From positions 1-54,909 of the forward strand of contig JAILMH010000049.1 of assembly GCA_024692715.1 (NCBI GenBank): a DNA stretch of 54,909 nt. The letters are read 5' to 3'. Below the pieces are notes generated by a model, which worked only from the letters and a program-made list of their open reading frames with translations, did not search any database and was not told the origin of the DNA. Source of the DNA: Lachnospiraceae bacterium (GTDB lineage: Bacteria > Bacillota > Clostridia > Lachnospirales > Lachnospiraceae). Below, piece by piece: positions 41,980 to 51,031 of the stretch (positions are counted from its first letter, which is position 1; every line of letters begins with the position of its first letter). Position numbers and translations under genes: made by a program.

Positions 41980-43272
41980 ATGAGAATTAACAGCAATATT
42001 ACGGCGTACATTACAAATAATGCGCTGCACAATAATGAAAATATGTTTTCTGCATCCAGCAGAAAGCTTTCGTCAGGATTTAAGATCAATGTGGCGGGAG
42101 ATGACCCGACAGGTTATGCGATCTCAGGAAGAATGAGGCAGCTGATAGGGGCACTTGATCGCTGTGATACCAATGCGACGAATGGAAAATCTGTATGTGA
42201 AACAGCGGATGCGGCGCTTTCTGAAGTTACAAGTATGGTTCAAAGACTCAATGAGCTTGCCGTGAAATCAGCTAACGGAGTACTGTCATCATCAGACAGA
42301 GAAATGATCCAGTCGGAAGCAGAACAGCTTACAAATGAGATCCAGAGAATTGCCGATACAACAGAATATAATGGGCAGAAACTTTTTGATGGAACGTTTG
42401 TAGATACCGGATATACAACAGATAAGGATATAAAGGTAGTTCATTATAGTGATGATCTTAATGCTGATACATATGAGGATGTCAATATCACAGAGACAAC
42501 AACGGCCGGCTCTCCTCCGTATATCACTGTAACATGCTCAGGAATTCCGGGTAGAGAAGACGATGTTGAAATGACTGTTCCTGTAACATACGTGGATCCG
42601 GAAGTTTTAACAGACGGAAATGCTACAGCATTTTTTACAGGAGTATATATGGATGATCTAAACCGTGGATCCGTTAATTTCTGTGCAGATGGTTCGCAGA
42701 TCATAACAATTAACGGTGATAATGGTGAGGAGATCACATATAAGATAAATTCAAAATTCAATGACACTGAGGTTGTGTCAGATACAGCATCTACTTATAC
42801 AGATTCAGATGGAAATACCATTTCGTATTTCCCGGTTACATTGTCGACAGGTAACTTTGATACAACGCTTACAGGCAATGGAGCGATGAGGGTACAGGTT
42901 GGAGCCAATGAGGATGAGGCAATAAATATGACATTGCCGTCAATATCATTGGAAATGCTTGATCTGGATGATCTTGATCTGAGTACTGAAGCTGGTGCTG
43001 AGGTTGGTATAGGAAAGATAAAATATGCTCTTCAGTATCTGAATAAAGCAAGATCTACCATCGGCGCTTATCAGAATAGAATTGAGCAATCCATTAACTA
43101 TCTTGCAGCTTCATCTGAAAACCTGAATACGTCAGTTTCCAGAATAGCTGATACAGATATGGCAGAGGAAATGATCAGCTACACGAATGCTCAGGTACTT
43201 GTGCAGGCTTCAACTTCCATGCTTGCTCAGGCCAATCAGGCTCCGCAGCAGGCACTGCAGCTACTTCAATAA
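41980..43272 (+). CDS. hag: Flagellin
   Basis: A 430-residue filament protein. The N-terminal D0/D1 part has MRINSNITAYITNNALHNNE, SSRKLSSGFKINVAGDDPTGYAIS and QRLNELAVKSANGVLSSSDR. The C-terminal part has ARSTIGAYQNRIEQSINYL, NLNTSVSRIADTDMAEEM and the ending QASTSMLAQANQAPQQALQLLQ. About 170 central residues form a variable surface domain of beta type. Unusually for a flagellin it has four cysteines, two of them in the normally Cys-free N-terminal core (RCDTNATNGKSVCETAD). The gene lies 14 bases after the FliK-like gene and before fliS. Confidence 0.96.
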   Translation: MRINSNITAYITNNALHNNENMFSASSRKLSSGFKINVAGDDPTGYAISGRMRQLIGALDRCDTNATNGKSVCETADAALSEVTSMVQRLNELAVKSANGVLSSSDREMIQSEAEQLTNEIQRIADTTEYNGQKLFDGTFVDTGYTTDKDIKVVHYSDDLNADTYEDVNITETTTAGSPPYITVTCSGIPGREDDVEMTVPVTYVDPEVLTDGNATAFFTGVYMDDLNRGSVNFCADGSQIITINGDNGEEITYKINSKFNDTEVVSDTASTYTDSDGNTISYFPVTLSTGNFDTTLTGNGAMRVQVGANEDEAINMTLPSISLEMLDLDDLDLSTEAGAEVGIGKIKYALQYLNKARSTIGAYQNRIEQSINYLAASSENLNTSVSRIADTDMAEEMISYTNAQVLVQASTSMLAQANQAPQQALQLLQ

Positions 43273-43288
43273 TAAGGGGGATATGTAA

Positions 43289-43756
43289 ATGACACCGGAG
43301 AAAAAACAGGATTATACACGAAGAATTTCACAGGCAAACAAAACAGAGATCAGTGTTATCACATATGAGATAGCACTTGACTACCTTGCGGATGCGCGGG
43401 GAGCAAAAACAAATGAAGAATTTGAGGATGGAATCAAGCATTCAAAAAGATGTGTAGAGCAGTTGAGAGATGCATTAAATATGGATTATGCAGAGATCTC
43501 ACTGCCGTTGGCAAGATTGTATAATTATGTGACACTTGAGTTTGATAAAGCTGTTATGAAGAGAGACAGCTCAAAGCTTGAAGAGTGTGAGATGATACTT
43601 ACTAATCTGCATGATTCTTTCGTAGAAGTGGCAAAGCAGGATGAATCCGGCGCTGTTATGAAGAATACTGAACAGGTATTCAGCGGCCTTACATATGGCC
43701 CTGCTGGAGCAAATGAAATTGTAAATCAGGAAAGTAACCGTGGATTTTCGGTATAA
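43289..43756 (+). CDS. fliS: Flagellar export chaperone FliS-like protein
   Basis: A 155-residue helical protein. The N-terminal part (YTRRISQANKTEISVITYEIALDYLADARGA) fits the FliS pattern of a short tail followed by helix 1 with the 'LI.MLYD.AI..L..A' spacing. Helices with RLYNYVTLEFDKAVMKRD correspond to the YEYMIRRLIEANI-type helix. It keeps flagellin unfolded until export. Sequence identity to model FliS proteins is low, so the call leans on position directly after flagellin. The C-terminal extension (NEIVNQESNRGFSV) is not usual. Confidence 0.78.
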   Translation: MTPEKKQDYTRRISQANKTEISVITYEIALDYLADARGAKTNEEFEDGIKHSKRCVEQLRDALNMDYAEISLPLARLYNYVTLEFDKAVMKRDSSKLEECEMILTNLHDSFVEVAKQDESGAVMKNTEQVFSGLTYGPAGANEIVNQESNRGFSV

Positions 43757-43760
43757 AAAA

Positions 43761-43786
43761 CAGGTGCCGGATAAAACCGGCACCTG
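43761..43786. terminator. Bidirectional terminator between fliS and upp
   Basis: A perfect 10-bp GC-rich stem (CAGGTGCCGG with CCGGCACCTG, loop ATAAAA). On the minus strand six T follow; the plus side has a weaker CTTAAAT. Confidence 0.88.
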
Positions 43787-43800
43787 CTTAAATGGAACAA

Positions 43801-44448
43801 TTACTTTGTTCCGAAAATTCTGTCACCTGCGTCACCGAGACCAGGGCAGATATAAGCGTTTTCATTAAGCTGACGATCAACATGACCAACGTAGATCTGA
43901 ATATCAGGATGAGCTTCGCAAAGTGCTTTAAGTCCTTCCGGAGCGGCGATGATACACATAAATTTGATCTTCTTTCCGCCTTTCTCCTTGATGAAGTTAA
44001 TAGCATCGATAGCGGAACCGCCTGTTGCAAGCATCGGATCGGTAACGATGATCGTACGAAGACTGATTGGTTCAGGAAGCTTACAGTAATAAGCATGAGG
44101 CTTGTGAGTCTCTTCATCACGATAGAGACCTATGTGACCGACCTTGGCAGCGGGCAGGAGTGAAAGGATACCATCTGTCATTCCGAGGCCTGCTCGAAGG
44201 ATAGGTACAACAGCCTGCTTCTTTCCTGCAAGGACGGGAGCCATAGTTTTTTCGATAGGGGTTTCGATCTCAACATTTTCTGTTTCGAGATCACGGAGTG
44301 CTTCGTAACCCATCAGCATAGCAATTTCATTTACCAGCTTTCTGAATTCTGCAGTACCGGTACTCTTATCGCGAAGACGTGAGATTTTGTGCTGAATCAG
44401 CGGGTGATCCAGTATAGTTACGTTTTCAAGTTTAGATAAGTCTTCCAT
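43801..44448 (-). CDS. upp: Uracil phosphoribosyltransferase
   Basis: A 215-residue pyrimidine salvage enzyme that makes UMP from uracil and PRPP. It has [19 protein letters not shown] at the N-terminus, PILRAGLGM, the PRPP loop [18 protein letters not shown] (near residues 135-152), and the uracil-binding end [16 protein letters not shown]. It is a single gene, convergent with the flagellin operon. Confidence 0.98.
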   Translation of the reverse strand: MEDLSKLENVTILDHPLIQHKISRLRDKSTGTAEFRKLVNEIAMLMGYEALRDLETENVEIETPIEKTMAPVLAGKKQAVVPILRAGLGMTDGILSLLPAAKVGHIGLYRDEETHKPHAYYCKLPEPISLRTIIVTDPMLATGGSAIDAINFIKEKGGKKIKFMCIIAAPEGLKALCEAHPDIQIYVGHVDRQLNENAYICPGLGDAGDRIFGTK

Positions 44449-44492
44449 TATATTTCCTTTCCGTAAATTAAAGTCCTTATAAAATCTTATCT

Positions 44493-44521
44493 ATTTTAGC
44501 CTTATTGGACGGTATGGTCAA
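44493..44521 (-). promoter_or_regulatory. Promoter of upp
   Basis: On the minus strand, TTGACC (44516-44521) and TAAAAT (44493-44498) are 17 bases apart. The leader is about 40 bases, with GGAAAGGAAA before the start. Confidence 0.75.
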
Positions 44522-44561
44522 CCAGAATGTAATTTTCTCTTCCATTTCGTGGATTTCCTGT

Positions 44562-44567
44562 TATAAT
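44562..44567 (+). promoter_or_regulatory. -10 element of the ptsH promoter
   Basis: A perfect TATAAT. The hexamer 17 bases upstream (CTTCCA) matches the -35 consensus at only three positions. Confidence 0.5.
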
Positions 44568-44643
44568 GCTTATGATGAGCAAAGTGTTTTAAATTATAAC
44601 TTTGTGTGTTTATTTTGTGTATTTAAATTAAAGGAGAAAAATT

Positions 44644-44901
44644 ATGCAGACATTTGAGTACAAGATCACTGATGAAGTAGGACTTCACGCACGTCCGGCA
44701 GGACTGCTTGTAAAGGCAGCTAAGCAGTATAAGAGCGACATCAAGATTGAGTACAACGGTAAGTCTTCAAGCGCTAAGGCACTTATGGCTATCATGGCTA
44801 TGGGTATCATGAAGGATGCTGTTGTTAAGGTTTCTGTTGATGGTGAGGATGAAGCAGAAGCATTCGAAGGAATCAAAAAGTTCATGGAAGAAAATCTGTA
44901 A
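44644..44901 (+). CDS. ptsH: Phosphocarrier protein HPr
   Basis: An 85-residue PTS protein. The active histidine is in GLHARPAGLLVKAA (His near 15), and the regulatory serine site SSAKALMAIMAMGI (Ser near 46) is the target of HPr kinase in Firmicutes. So it can both carry phosphate from enzyme I and act in CcpA-type repression. Codons are strongly biased, as in abundant proteins. AAAGGAG precedes ATG 44644. A hairpin before ptsI suggests that more HPr than enzyme I is made. Confidence 0.97.
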   Translation: MQTFEYKITDEVGLHARPAGLLVKAAKQYKSDIKIEYNGKSSSAKALMAIMAMGIMKDAVVKVSVDGEDEAEAFEGIKKFMEENL

Positions 44902-44928
44902 TCAGCAGATTCTAATATGCTTTTGTAT

Positions 44929-44957
44929 AAACCCATCGGATTCGGTGGGTTTATTTA
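44929..44957 (+). terminator. Hairpin between ptsH and ptsI, partial terminator
   Basis: A 7-bp stem (AAACCCA 44929-44935 with TGGGTTT 44946-44952), a ten-base loop, and TTTATTT at its base. ptsI has no visible promoter of its own, so readthrough must supply it. Confidence 0.65.
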
Positions 44958-44990
44958 AAATTCCTTAAGGGATAAAATAAGGAGATATTG

Positions 44991-46604
44991 ATGGAACGCT
45001 ATACGGGTAAAAAAATATACGAGGGTATTGCGGTAGGTCGAATTGCCTGGCTTGGAAAAAAGGAGCAGGTAGTAGAAAGAAAGCATACCGAAGATACAGA
45101 AGCAGAGAAGAAGCGTTATGAGGATGCCAGAAACGAGGCAATCGCTCAGCTTCGGGCATTATATGAGAAGACAAAGAACGAGATCGGTGAAGCCGATGCT
45201 GAAATCTTTGATGTACATGCAATGATGCTTGAAGATGATGGATATAATGATTCTGTAAACAATATCATCGAGTCACAGCAGATGAATGCAGAGTATGCTG
45301 TCGCCGTAACAGGTGATAATTTTGCTGAAACATTCGCATCTATGGATGATGAGTATTTCAAGGCTCGTTCAGTAGATGTTAAGGATATATCAGAGCGTGT
45401 GATCAGAATTCTTTCAGGTGAGTCAGAAGCTTCGGTTGATGCATCAGAGCCTTCAATTCTTGTTGCAGATGATCTTACACCTAGTGAAACAGTTCAGCTT
45501 GATAAATCAAAGATCCTTGCATTTGTAACTCGCAAGGGCTCTTCAAATTCACATACAGCAATTCTTGCAAGAACAATGAACATTCCTGCTATCATCAATG
45601 TAGATGTTCAGGAGTCATGGAATGGCAAGACAGGTATTCTTGATTCTGATAAGGGTATTTTCATCGTAGATCCTGATGAAGCTACATCAAAGGAATACAA
45701 TGATCGCCTCGAGGCACAGAATCAGGCTAAGAAGCTTCTTCTTGAGCTTAAGGGTAAGCCAAATGAGACAAAGTCAGGTCAGAAGGTAATGCTTTTTGCA
45801 AATGTTGGAAACCTTTCTGATATCGGATCTGCTATTCAGTATGATGCAGGTGGAATCGGACTTTTCAGAAGTGAGTTCATCTATCTTGGAAAGGATACAT
45901 ATCCTACAGAAGAAGAGCAGTTCACTATCTACCGTAAAGCCGCAGAGCTTATGGCAGGTAAAAAGGTAATTATCCGTACACTTGATATTGGTGCAGATAA
46001 GCAGTGTGATTACTTCGAACTTGGACATGAAGATAATCCGGCTATGGGATTCCGTGCTATCCGTATCTGTCTTAAGAGACCTGAAGTATTTAAGACACAG
46101 CTTCGTGCATTATTCCGTGCAGCTGCATATGGAAATATCCATATCATGTATCCTATGATCACATCTATGTCTGAGATCGAGCAGATCAAGAAGATCGTAG
46201 CTGAGGTAAAGGCAGAACTTAAGGAACAGGGTGTCCCTTACAAAGATGCACCTCAGGGTATCATGATAGAGACTCCTGCAGCAGCTGTTATAACAGATAG
46301 ACTTGCTAAAGAAGTTGACTTCTTCAGTATCGGTACAAACGATCTTACCCAGTATACACTTGCTATCGACCGTCAGAATGCGGCTCTTGAGGATTTCTGC
46401 GATGTTCACCATGAGGCAGTTCTCAGACTTATCGAGATGACAGTTGAAAATGCTCATAAGAACGGTATTTGGGCTGGTATCTGTGGAGAACTTGCTGCTG
46501 ATACATCACTTACAGAAACATTCCTTAAGATGGGTGTAGATGAGCTTTCAGTTGCACCACCTTCAGTACTTAAAGTGCGTAAGGTAGTTCGTGAGTGCGA
46601 TTAA
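44991..46604 (+). CDS. ptsI: PTS enzyme I (phosphoenolpyruvate-protein phosphotransferase)
   Basis: A 537-residue enzyme that passes phosphate from PEP to HPr. The N-terminal HPr-binding and swivel domain carries the active His in RKGSSNSHTAILARTMNIPAI (near residue 185). The PEP-binding barrel has GGIGLFRSEFIYL, LDIGADK, AMGFRAIRICL and FFSIGTNDLTQYTLAIDR, and the active Cys is in GICGELAAD near residue 500. It follows ptsH on the same strand. ATG 44991 is six bases after AAGGAG, while TTG 44988 is too close. Confidence 0.97.
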   Translation: MERYTGKKIYEGIAVGRIAWLGKKEQVVERKHTEDTEAEKKRYEDARNEAIAQLRALYEKTKNEIGEADAEIFDVHAMMLEDDGYNDSVNNIIESQQMNAEYAVAVTGDNFAETFASMDDEYFKARSVDVKDISERVIRILSGESEASVDASEPSILVADDLTPSETVQLDKSKILAFVTRKGSSNSHTAILARTMNIPAIINVDVQESWNGKTGILDSDKGIFIVDPDEATSKEYNDRLEAQNQAKKLLLELKGKPNETKSGQKVMLFANVGNLSDIGSAIQYDAGGIGLFRSEFIYLGKDTYPTEEEQFTIYRKAAELMAGKKVIIRTLDIGADKQCDYFELGHEDNPAMGFRAIRICLKRPEVFKTQLRALFRAAAYGNIHIMYPMITSMSEIEQIKKIVAEVKAELKEQGVPYKDAPQGIMIETPAAAVITDRLAKEVDFFSIGTNDLTQYTLAIDRQNAALEDFCDVHHEAVLRLIEMTVENAHKNGIWAGICGELAADTSLTETFLKMGVDELSVAPPSVLKVRKVVRECD

Positions 46605-46621
46605 TTAAATAATAAAAATCA

Positions 46622-46655
46622 GAGGCATGCCTATGTGGCGTGCCTCTTGTTGTTT
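46622..46655 (+). terminator. Terminator after ptsI
   Basis: A 10-bp stem (GAGGCATGCC 46622-46631 with GGCGTGCCTC 46637-46646, one G-T pair) followed by TTGTTGTTT. Confidence 0.88.
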
Positions 46656-46709
46656 CAACTCAGTCGTAGAAATCCGGGTTTTCATAATTGCCTTTATTGC
46701 GTTAAAGCG

Positions 46710-46738
46710 TTGCAATGAAAAAATATGTTTGATAAAAT
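46710..46738 (+). promoter_or_regulatory. Promoter of argC
   Basis: TTGCAA (46710-46715) and TAAAAT (46733-46738) are 17 bases apart. The leader before ATG 46763 is only about 18 bases and holds a GGAGG site. Confidence 0.75.
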
Positions 46739-46762
46739 AATTTTTATGGAGGCATTTGGCTT

Positions 46763-47698
46763 ATGAAGACAAAAGTATATATTGATGGACAGAGTGGAAC
46801 AACCGGATTACAGATATATGACAGGATAGGATCAAGGGACGATCTAGAACTTTTGAGGATAGATGAAGACAAAAGACATGATATTGCAGAAAGAAAAAAA
46901 TTTCTAAACACTGCTGATATCGTGTTTTTGTGCTTACCGGATGATGGGGCAAGAGAAGCTGTTTCTTTGATAGACAATCCTGATGTCAGAGTAATTGATG
47001 CATCGACAGCGCATAGAACAAGCGATGATTGGGTATATGGATATCCTGAGCTTTCGCAGGAACAGCGTGAAAAAATCCGTACAGGAAAGAGAATTGCAAA
47101 TCCCGGATGTCATGCAACAGGTTTTATTTCGACGACAGCTCCGTTGGTTAATATGGAAATATTGCCAAAAGATTACCCGCTTACCTGCTATTCGCTTACA
47201 GGGTATTCGGGCGGCGGAAAGAAAATGATAGCAGCTTATGAAACAGAAGAGAGAGAGGAAAAACTTTCTTCGCCTGGAATCTATGGGCTTACGCTAAAGC
47301 ATAAACATATCCCTGAAATGCAGAAGGTAACAGGTGTTGAATACGCTCCTGTATTTATGCCTGTGGTGGACGATTATTATAAAGGGATGGCTACTACCAT
47401 AATGCTTCATAACAGATACCTTGAGGGAAAACCTTCTGCTGAATACATATGTGAAAAGCTGATGGAATATTATAAGGCAGAACATTTTGTGAGTGTACTT
47501 CCGTTTGGAGAAAATCCCGGAACTCTTTATGCAAATACCTTGGCAGGTACAAACAAGCTGGAAATAGTAGTATGTGGAAACTCAGAGCAGACAACAATTA
47601 CGGCAATGTTTGACAACCTTGGAAAAGGTGCGTCTGGTGCTGCTGTACAAAATATGAATATAATGCTTGGACTTGATGAAACGATCGGACTTGAATGA
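46763..47698 (+). CDS. argC: N-acetyl-gamma-glutamyl-phosphate reductase, type 2
   Basis: A 311-residue NADPH-dependent enzyme of arginine synthesis. The nucleotide-binding start IDGQSGTTGLQIYDRI, the VFLCLPDDGA strand, the catalytic cysteine in NPGCHATGFI (near residue 115), and the TGYSGGGKKMIAAYE segment identify the short 'type 2' form. No other arginine gene is adjacent, and it has its own promoter and terminator, so the pathway is split in this genome. Confidence 0.95.
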   Translation: MKTKVYIDGQSGTTGLQIYDRIGSRDDLELLRIDEDKRHDIAERKKFLNTADIVFLCLPDDGAREAVSLIDNPDVRVIDASTAHRTSDDWVYGYPELSQEQREKIRTGKRIANPGCHATGFISTTAPLVNMEILPKDYPLTCYSLTGYSGGGKKMIAAYETEEREEKLSSPGIYGLTLKHKHIPEMQKVTGVEYAPVFMPVVDDYYKGMATTIMLHNRYLEGKPSAEYICEKLMEYYKAEHFVSVLPFGENPGTLYANTLAGTNKLEIVVCGNSEQTTITAMFDNLGKGASGAAVQNMNIMLGLDETIGLE

Positions 47699-47700
47699 GA

Positions 47701-47735
47701 AAACCTGCCGGACTTTATGTCTGGCAGGTTTTTTG
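47701..47735. terminator. Terminator between argC and tRNA-Ser
   Basis: A 13-bp stem with one G-T pair (47701-47713 with 47719-47731), loop TTTAT, followed by TTT on the plus strand. On the minus strand it serves tRNA-Ser, followed by TTTCTC. Confidence 0.88.
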
Positions 47736-47737
47736 CG

Positions 47738-47825
47738 CGGAGACGGAGGGATTTGAACCCTCGTGCCCTGTTAAGGGCAAACGCATTTCGAGTGCGCCCC
47801 GTTATGACCACTTCGATACGTCTCC
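47738..47825 (-). tRNA. tRNA-Ser (CGA)
   Basis: An 88-base class II tRNA. The acceptor GGAGACG pairs with CGTCTCC plus G, the anticodon loop is CTCGAAA (anticodon CGA), the variable arm is long, and the T-arm is GAGGG-TTCAAAT-CCCTC. CCA is not encoded. Confidence 0.95.
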
Positions 47826-47846
47826 ATTAATTGAAAATCCTCATAA

Positions 47847-47878
47847 ATTATAGTTCAATAGCCGGACAGCAGTCAATA
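47847..47878 (-). promoter_or_regulatory. Promoter of tRNA-Ser
   Basis: On the minus strand, TTGACT and TATAAT are 18 bases apart (-10 near 47848-47853, -35 near 47872-47877). The -35 lies in one arm of a 10-base inverted repeat with pfkA-side sequence (47929-47938). Confidence 0.7.
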
Positions 47879-47938
47879 AAAAATTAGCCGAACTAAAGTT
47901 TACGAGGACATTAAAATGAATTATAATATTATTGACTG
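47870..47938. repeat. Inverted repeat TTATTGACTG between divergent tRNA-Ser and pfkA
   Basis: CAGTCAATAA (47870-47879) and TTATTGACTG (47929-47938) are exact complements 49 bases apart. Each contains a TTGACT that could be the -35 of a diverging promoter. The pfkA -10 is not clear (TGTAAA about 19 bases downstream). Confidence 0.55.
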
Positions 47939-48016
47939 TTTTTTGTAATGTTGAGATGTAAAAATTGCATGTTAACAGGGTGTTATATACAGTTTAATAT
48001 GTTATAAGGAGGCAAT

Positions 48017-49096
48017 ATGTCCATGAAACGAATTGGAATGCTTACGAGCGGCGGTGACTGTCAGGCCTTAAACGCAGCAATGCGTGGTGTTGTGAAATCA
48101 CTTATATTCAGCGGAGAGCAAATAGAGATCTATGGATTCTTAAATGGTTATCAGGGATTAATTTATGGTAATTATAGAATGTTGGATGTATCTGATTTTT
48201 CTGGCATTCTTACAAGAGGCGGAACAATACTTGGTTCATCAAGAACGCCTTTTAAGACAATTCGTCAGCCGGATGAGAATGGTCTTGATAAAGTAGAGTC
48301 AATGAAGCATAACTACTTTAAGCTGAATCTGGACTGTCTTGTTATCCTTGGCGGAAATGGAACACATAAAACAGCCAATCTTTTAAGAGAAGAAGGACTC
48401 AATGTCATCACCCTGCCAAAGACAATTGACAATGACCTTTGGGGAACTGATATGACATTTGGATTCCAAAGCGCTGTCGATATTGCTACAAATGCAATAG
48501 ACTGCATACACACGACGGCAGACTCTCACAGCAGAGTTTTTATCGTCGAGGTTATGGGACATAAGGTTGGATTTCTTACGCTGAATGCAGGCGTTGCAAG
48601 CGGTGCTGATATAATACTTCTTCCGGAGATTCCTTATGACATTGACAAAGTTGTCGAAGCTATTGACGCAAGGAAGAAGAGAGGTTCACGCTTCACGATC
48701 ATCGCAGTTGCTGAGGGTGCTATAAGTAAAGAGGATGCCAAGCTTTCGAAGAAGGAATATAAGAAAAAGCTCAAGGAGGCAACACATCCTTCTGTTTCAT
48801 ATAGACTTGCAGATGAAATCTATAAGAAAACAGGACAGGAAGTTCGTGTGACGGTACCTGGGCACATGCAGAGAGGCGGCGGTCCGTGTGCATACGACAG
48901 AGTTTTTGCTTCCAGACTTGGAGCTGAAGCAGGAAAGCTCATACTTCAGGGTAAATATGGATTTATGGTAGGATATAAAAACCGTGAAGTAGTAAAGGTT
49001 CCTTTGGAAGAAGTAGCAGGTAAATTAAAGATGGTAGATCCTAATTCGTCTATCATAAAAGAAGCTAAAATGCTTGGAATAAGTTTTGGAGATTAA
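48017..49096 (+). CDS. pfkA: 6-phosphofructokinase (PfkA family)
   Basis: A 359-residue glycolytic kinase. It has RIGMLTSGGDCQALNAAMRG, TRGGTILGSSR, the phosphoryl-donor site GGNGTHKTA (near residues 110-118), the catalytic PKTIDND (near 136-142), VEVMGHKVGFLTL and PGHMQRGGGPCAYDR. At the two donor-deciding positions it has Gly in GGNG, as in ATP enzymes, and Lys in PKTIDND, as in pyrophosphate enzymes and some ATP ones. ATP use is more likely. The start is ATG 48017 or ATG 48023, where AAGGAGG at 48006-48012 gives 4 or 10 bases. Confidence 0.93.
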   Translation: MSMKRIGMLTSGGDCQALNAAMRGVVKSLIFSGEQIEIYGFLNGYQGLIYGNYRMLDVSDFSGILTRGGTILGSSRTPFKTIRQPDENGLDKVESMKHNYFKLNLDCLVILGGNGTHKTANLLREEGLNVITLPKTIDNDLWGTDMTFGFQSAVDIATNAIDCIHTTADSHSRVFIVEVMGHKVGFLTLNAGVASGADIILLPEIPYDIDKVVEAIDARKKRGSRFTIIAVAEGAISKEDAKLSKKEYKKKLKEATHPSVSYRLADEIYKKTGQEVRVTVPGHMQRGGGPCAYDRVFASRLGAEAGKLILQGKYGFMVGYKNREVVKVPLEEVAGKLKMVDPNSSIIKEAKMLGISFGD

Positions 49097-49105
49097 ATTG
49101 GTTTA

Positions 49106-50683
49106 ATGGCATATCAGGCATTATATAGAAAATTCCGTCCGGATCGCTTTGAAGATGTCAAAGGACAGGATGCGATAGTTACAACATTAAAAAATCAAAT
49201 AACTGCAGACAGGGTAGGTCATGCCTACCTTTTCTGCGGGACAAGAGGTACCGGTAAGACTACTGTGGCGAAGCTTTTTGCCAAGGCGGTTAACTGCGAG
49301 AACAGACGGGAGGATGGAAGTCCATGTGGAGAATGTCCTACCTGCAAAAGCATCGCTGCCGGTACCTCAATGAATGTAATTGAGATTGATGCGGCATCTA
49401 ATAACGGCGTAGATAATATCCGTGAAATCAGGGATGAAGTAGCATATCGTCCTACAGAAGGCAAATACAAGGTTTACATAATTGATGAGGTGCATATGCT
49501 TTCTATCGGAGCATTTAATGCTCTGTTAAAAACCCTTGAAGAACCGCCTGCGTATGTTATATTCATCTTAGCTACGACAGAAGTGAATAAAATTCCAATC
49601 ACCATTCTTTCAAGATGTCAAAGATATGATTTCCATAGAATGACTATTGATACGATGGTCAATAGGATGAGAGAACTTGCTGACACTGAAGAGATGCAGG
49701 TAGATGATAAAGCACTTCGCTTCGTGGCAAAATGTGCCGATGGATCAATGCGAGACGCGCTTAGTCTTTTGGATCAGTGCATGGCATTTAATTATGGTCA
49801 GACGCTGACATATGATAAAGCACTGGATGTGCTTGGTGCAGTTGATAATTCGGTATATGGAAGATTCCTTGATCAAATAATTGATCGTAATGTAACAGGT
49901 GCTATTTCAATCCTTGAAGAAGTAATAATGCAGGGAAGAGAAATAACGGCATTCGTATCAGATTTTACATGGTATTTGAGAAATCTTCTTCTTGTCAGTA
50001 CTTCCGATGAAAATATGGAAGACGTTATTGACGTTTCCAGTGAGACGCTTGGGGTATTGAAGGAAGAGGCGAAATTAATAGATGCAGAAACGCTTATGCG
50101 TTTTATAAGAATTTTTTCTGAACTTTCAGGAACGATAAGATATTCGACGCAAAAACGTGTTCTGACAGAAATAGCTGTTATAAAGCTTATGAAACCGGAG
50201 ATGGAGACAGATATTTCCTCGATGCGACAAAGATTGGATAATCTTGAAAAGGATGTGTCAAAAGGAGTAAAAATAGCAGCGGTTCAAATGCCTGCGGTGG
50301 AAGCAGAAAAAAAGCCTGTAAAGAAGGTTCCTCTTCCGGAGGCGCTCCCTGAGGATGTTGAAAAGGTAATAAAAAATTGGGGAAAAATGTTAAAAAGGCT
50401 TGATGGAATGACCGCAACAGCGATAAAATTTGCACATCCGACTGTAAAAGACGATATGTTAATGATCATATTCGACAGTACAGAGGATAGAAATGTTTTA
50501 AACTTAGAAATTGCAAATGAAAATAGAGAGCAGATACAGTCTGCACTTAATGAGGTGACAGGCAAAGAAGTTAAGTTTAAAATGGTGATGTCTGGCGAAG
50601 GTAAAAACTTCGATGAAGAGTATCCTAACTATGACAATATGATAGTATGGGATGACATTGAAATAACAGATGAAAAGGAGTAA
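49106..50683 (+). CDS. dnaX: DNA polymerase III subunits gamma/tau
   Basis: A 525-residue clamp-loader ATPase. It has [15 protein letters not shown], Walker [11 protein letters not shown] (near residue 45), the zinc motif with Cys in [44 protein letters not shown] and sensor residues. Domain III ends near 370, and a shorter tau-like tail with a basic/proline-rich linker follows. It loads the sliding clamp. It starts nine bases after pfkA but belongs to the conserved dnaX-ybaB-recR group. Whether a short gamma form is made is not evident. Confidence 0.96.
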   Translation: MAYQALYRKFRPDRFEDVKGQDAIVTTLKNQITADRVGHAYLFCGTRGTGKTTVAKLFAKAVNCENRREDGSPCGECPTCKSIAAGTSMNVIEIDAASNNGVDNIREIRDEVAYRPTEGKYKVYIIDEVHMLSIGAFNALLKTLEEPPAYVIFILATTEVNKIPITILSRCQRYDFHRMTIDTMVNRMRELADTEEMQVDDKALRFVAKCADGSMRDALSLLDQCMAFNYGQTLTYDKALDVLGAVDNSVYGRFLDQIIDRNVTGAISILEEVIMQGREITAFVSDFTWYLRNLLLVSTSDENMEDVIDVSSETLGVLKEEAKLIDAETLMRFIRIFSELSGTIRYSTQKRVLTEIAVIKLMKPEMETDISSMRQRLDNLEKDVSKGVKIAAVQMPAVEAEKKPVKKVPLPEALPEDVEKVIKNWGKMLKRLDGMTATAIKFAHPTVKDDMLMIIFDSTEDRNVLNLEIANENREQIQSALNEVTGKEVKFKMVMSGEGKNFDEEYPNYDNMIVWDDIEITDEKE

Positions 50684-50688
50684 TTAAA

Positions 50689-51030
50689 ATGGCAAAAAGA
50701 GGTGGATTTCCTGGAGGCATGATGCCGGGAGGAATGAATAATTTAATGAAACAGGCTCAGCGTATGCAGCGTCAGATGGAAGAGAATGCAAAAGAGCTTG
50801 AGACGAAAGAGTTCACAGCGGCTGCAGGCGGCGGAGCCGTTGAAGCTGTGGTAAGTGGTAAAAAAGAGCTTAAGAGTATTAAGATCAGCCCTGAGGCTGT
50901 AGATCCGGATGATGTAGAGACTCTTCAGGATCTTGTTATTGCTGCTGTAAATGAAGCAATGAAGCAGGCTGATGAAGCATCAAGTGCTGCAATGGGTAAA
51001 CTTACAGGCGGCCTTGGCGGATTAATGTAA
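50689..51030 (+). CDS. ebfC: Nucleoid-associated protein YbaB/EbfC
   Basis: A 113-residue dimeric DNA-binding protein. It has a Gly/Met-rich start ([26 protein letters not shown]), the [25 protein letters not shown] core, and the [18 protein letters not shown] helix. It lies between dnaX and recR, its usual place. Confidence 0.96.
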   Translation: MAKRGGFPGGMMPGGMNNLMKQAQRMQRQMEENAKELETKEFTAAAGGGAVEAVVSGKKELKSIKISPEAVDPDDVETLQDLVIAAVNEAMKQADEASSAAMGKLTGGLGGLM

Positions 51031-51031
51031 T

